This document shows positions 63,180 through 64,000 of a stretch of 64,000 bases of DNA, piece after piece. Location of the stretch: assembly GCA_965662545.1 (NCBI GenBank), contig CBFIHZ010000015.1:1-64000 (forward strand), written 5' to 3'. Within the stretch, counting starts at the first letter, position 1. Every line of letters starts with the position of its first letter. A program made the position numbers and the translations under genes. Below the pieces are notes generated by a model. The model did not search any database. It was given only the letters and a program-made list of their open reading frames with translations, and was not told where the DNA came from. This stretch comes from CPC320 sp002684375. GTDB taxonomy: Bacteria; Pseudomonadota; Alphaproteobacteria; Rhodobacterales; Rhodobacteraceae.

Positions 63180-64000
63180 CTAGCCTTCTTCTTGGATTTG
63201 GCGGGCTTGCCGCGCAGCGCGGGCTTCTTGCAAGCGGGTTATGGCAAACATCCCCAAGGTTAGAATTAACAAAAGGAGTAGCAGATAATTTGACATGGCG
63301 GCTGCAACGCCCAATTCGCGAAATTCTGTTGCGGTGCGTGAAATGCGCAGTGCGATAATTTCGGTGGACAGGCCGGGGCCGCCTTCGGTCATGACCAAAA
63401 TTACCTCCAAGACCTTAAATGCATCAATGAGACGCAAAAGCCCAGTTACAATAAGCACCGGCATCATCAGTGGCAGCTTGATGTATCTGATCTGCTGCCA
63501 TCCGGTAGCACCATCGATCTTGGCTGCCTCTAAAGCGGAGCGGGGCAGGGATTGTAACGCCGCTAGTGATAAAATGAAAATAAACGGGGTCCATTGCCAG
63601 ATATCAGCGATAATCACAGACAATAGCGCGTGCTGTCCGAGCCAATCTACGCTCTCAAACCCCATGGATTTCAGGGTTTTGTTAATCGTCCCAACCGTGG
63701 GGTGGTACATATAGCGCCACATCAAGCCAACAACCACGGGTGCAATCATCATCGGCAGGATAAATAATGTGCGCAGTACCGACATGCCCCGAATGTTGCG
63801 GTCCAGCAGCAAAGCCAAGCCAACACCGATCGCAAGTTCCGCTGTGACCACCGCAAAAGCAAACGTCAAGGTGACAGACAGGCTTTCCCGAAAGGCAGGG
63901 TCAAAGAATAGCGTGATATAGTTTTTAAGGCCTACAAATTCAGTTTCAGAAATATTTTGGCTGGGGTCCCAAGCTCGAAACGACCCATAAATCATATACG
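63180..64000 (-). CDS. carbohydrate ABC transporter permease (MalF type), cut by the right window edge
   Basis: At least 273 residues; the frame remains open to the window end (a Tyr codon precedes the first internal Met at 63995), so the N-terminus with helix 1 is missing. YGSFRAWDPSQ, FVGLKNY and the EAA loop LEAAKIDGATGWQQIRYIKLPLMMPV are typical. The C-terminus ends in an Arg/Ala/Gln-rich tail. It partners the next permease 3 bp downstream. Confidence 0.9.
   Translation of the reverse strand, partial: YMIYGSFRAWDPSQNISETEFVGLKNYITLFFDPAFRESLSVTLTFAFAVVTAELAIGVGLALLLDRNIRGMSVLRTLFILPMMIAPVVVGLMWRYMYHPTVGTINKTLKSMGFESVDWLGQHALLSVIIADIWQWTPFIFILSLAALQSLPRSALEAAKIDGATGWQQIRYIKLPLMMPVLIVTGLLRLIDAFKVLEVILVMTEGGPGLSTEIIALRISRTATEFRELGVAAAMSNYLLLLLLILTLGMFAITRLQEARAARQARQIQEEG

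Overview
The window comes from a marine alphaproteobacterium of the order Rhodobacterales (Roseobacter group). I infer this from three things: a SAM/SAH-type riboswitch directly upstream of metK, an RNA class known almost only from Rhodobacterales; the gene orders irr | fabA-fabB-fabI and miaB-phoH-ybeY-corC-lnt-metK-trmB-aroA-cmk; and glcDEF, DUF1178 and DUF2927 genes typical of that family. No photosystem (puf/bch), prophage, CRISPR or rRNA genes are visible.

Region 1 (1-9480) is a light-energy island. It begins with two decayed IS3-family transposase remnants and an AT-rich stretch. Then follow a proteorhodopsin gene (predicted blue-absorbing, Gln at the tuning site, intact proton-pump residues) and a tightly packed operon crtE-crtI-crtB-crtY-blh-idi, which makes beta-carotene and cleaves it to retinal. 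Together these form a complete photoheterotrophy cassette. A perfect hairpin lies between the rhodopsin gene and crtE. About 1.1 kb without a supported gene follows the cassette and ends in a perfect operator-like palindrome.

Region 2 (9480-30000) is mostly metabolic: glycolate oxidation (glcDEF), molybdate uptake (modABC), aspartokinase, the nitrogen-PTS enzyme I (ptsP), a decayed pseF (CMP-pseudaminate synthesis) pseudogene, a DMT exporter, an aldo/keto reductase, a glutathione S-transferase, a 235-bp MITE-like element, tRNA-Gln(UUG), a glyoxylase-fold protein, an exported SH3 protein, a 2-hydroxyacid dehydrogenase, and leuA preceded by a candidate leucine-rich leader peptide with two competing hairpins.

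Region 3 (30000-46100) holds an SDR gene translationally coupled to an iron-sulfur photolyase/cryptochrome, a secreted 19-repeat MORN protein, dtd, a DUF2927 lipoprotein, a TerC protein, rluB, tadA, ileS, a two-gene unit of a 50-residue membrane protein plus a group III truncated hemoglobin, a small lipoprotein, a threonine dehydratase-like enzyme, a HAD hydrolase and a quinone reductase.

Region 4 (46100-60060) is housekeeping: irr divergent from fabA-fabB-fabI (unsaturated fatty acid synthesis), a glycosyltransferase-like gene, then the long plus-strand block miaB to cmk for tRNA modification, ribosome maturation, lipoprotein acylation, SAM synthesis and the shikimate pathway. Region 5 (60060-64000) breaks the usual cmk-rpsA order. 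It carries, on the minus strand, a sugar-type ABC transporter (two permeases, one cut by the window edge), an UPF0261 protein and a class II aldolase, probably a catabolic operon for a sugar acid.

All calls rest on reading translated sequence and motifs; no database search was run.
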